This document shows positions 5,983 through 6,297 of a stretch of 6,297 nucleotides of DNA, piece by piece; position 1 is the stretch's first letter, and each line of letters starts with the position of its first letter. The notes beneath the pieces are model-generated. The model saw only the letters and a program-made list of their open reading frames with translations. It was not told where the DNA came from and made no database searches. The stretch is taken from NCBI GenBank assembly GCA_028290245.1, contig JAQGKG010000375.1:1-6297 (forward strand), given 5' to 3'. A program made the translations under genes and the position numbers. The DNA is from Devosia sp. GTDB lineage: Bacteria > Pseudomonadota > Alphaproteobacteria > Rhizobiales > Devosiaceae.

Positions 5983-6297
5983 TTACGCAACTAGGCCACG
6001 CGGGCCAGTGCTGACAAGGCTTTCCTCACTTGCGGATATGGTGGGTCCGAAGCGGCGCTCGAAAGCTGACCGCAGGACCGAATCGACTTCCGGCATCAAG
6101 ACCAATTGACCGAGGTCCTCGAAGCTGGTGACGCCCTGGTCGGTAATGCCGCAGGGGACGATGCCGTCGTAGTGGCTGAGGTCGGGCATGACGTTGAGCG
6201 AAATGCCGTGGAAGGTCACCCATTTGGAGACGCGGACGCCGATGGCGGCGATCTTGTCTTCCCTAAGCATGCCCTTATCGGGACGCTGCACCCAGAC
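5983..6297 (-). CDS. lipB: Octanoyl-[acyl-carrier-protein]:protein N-octanoyltransferase LipB (C-terminal part)
   Basis: LipB moves the octanoyl group from acyl carrier protein to the lipoyl domains of 2-oxoacid dehydrogenases and the glycine cleavage H protein, the first step of endogenous lipoate synthesis in the cytoplasm. The 104 C-terminal residues are present and the frame stays open through the right edge. The fragment begins VWVQRPDKG and contains KIAAIGVRVSKWVTFHGISLNV with the catalytic Lys15 of the fragment, then HYDGIVPCGITDQGVTS with the catalytic acyl-accepting Cys49. The order and spacing of Lys and Cys match the family. The N-terminal half lies outside the window. A DUF4282-like gene follows 32 bases later. 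Nothing in the visible part looks broken. Confidence 0.95.
   Translation of the reverse strand, partial: VWVQRPDKGMLREDKIAAIGVRVSKWVTFHGISLNVMPDLSHYDGIVPCGITDQGVTSFEDLGQLVLMPEVDSVLRSAFERRFGPTISASEESLVSTGPRGLVA

Overview
The window looks like chromosomal DNA of a high-GC alphaproteobacterium, probably of the order Hyphomicrobiales (a Devosia-like organism would fit). This is inferred from the style of the RimO, LipB and CysPTW proteins, the GC-rich third codon positions and the gene mix; no rRNA or other decisive marker is present. Most of it is ordinary core or accessory chromosome. I see no CRISPR array, tRNA, rRNA, transposase or recognisable defence system.

Layout, left to right. Positions 1-438 hold two plus-strand genes I cannot name: the last codons of one reading frame (stop at 114-116), then a complete 97-residue acidic protein (145-438) whose shape recalls small proteins from phage tail regions. 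Convergent to these, on the minus strand, is a sulfate/thiosulfate ABC importer operon transcribed cysP (3158-2175), cysT (2108-1272), cysW (1272-454). The periplasmic binding protein is of the CysP type. The two permease genes share one base. The cysP-cysT gap holds a strong 14-bp hairpin with no U-tract. No cysA ATPase gene follows cysW; instead the operon stops 15 bases from the end of the convergent plus-strand gene.

Upstream of cysP, 3159-3395 contains inverted and direct repeats that could be operator sites, and the intrinsic terminator of rimO. The rimO gene (4727-3396, minus) encodes the radical-SAM methylthiotransferase acting on ribosomal protein S12. Divergent from it is a four-helix DoxX-family membrane protein (4979-5353, plus), ending in a good intrinsic terminator. 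On its other side a minus-strand pair converges on that terminator: lipB (C-terminal part only, running off the right edge) and a DUF4282-like two-helix membrane protein with a long charged and proline-rich tail.

How the genes work together: cysPTW imports sulfate or thiosulfate for cysteine synthesis and needs an ATPase encoded elsewhere. The iron-sulfur enzyme RimO and LipB (first step of lipoate assembly) are sulfur-related housekeeping functions, but nothing in the sequence shows co-regulation with the importer. The most interesting points are the truncated-looking cys operon next to phage-like genes and the cysP-cysT intercistronic hairpin. I did not find a convincing new biological system.
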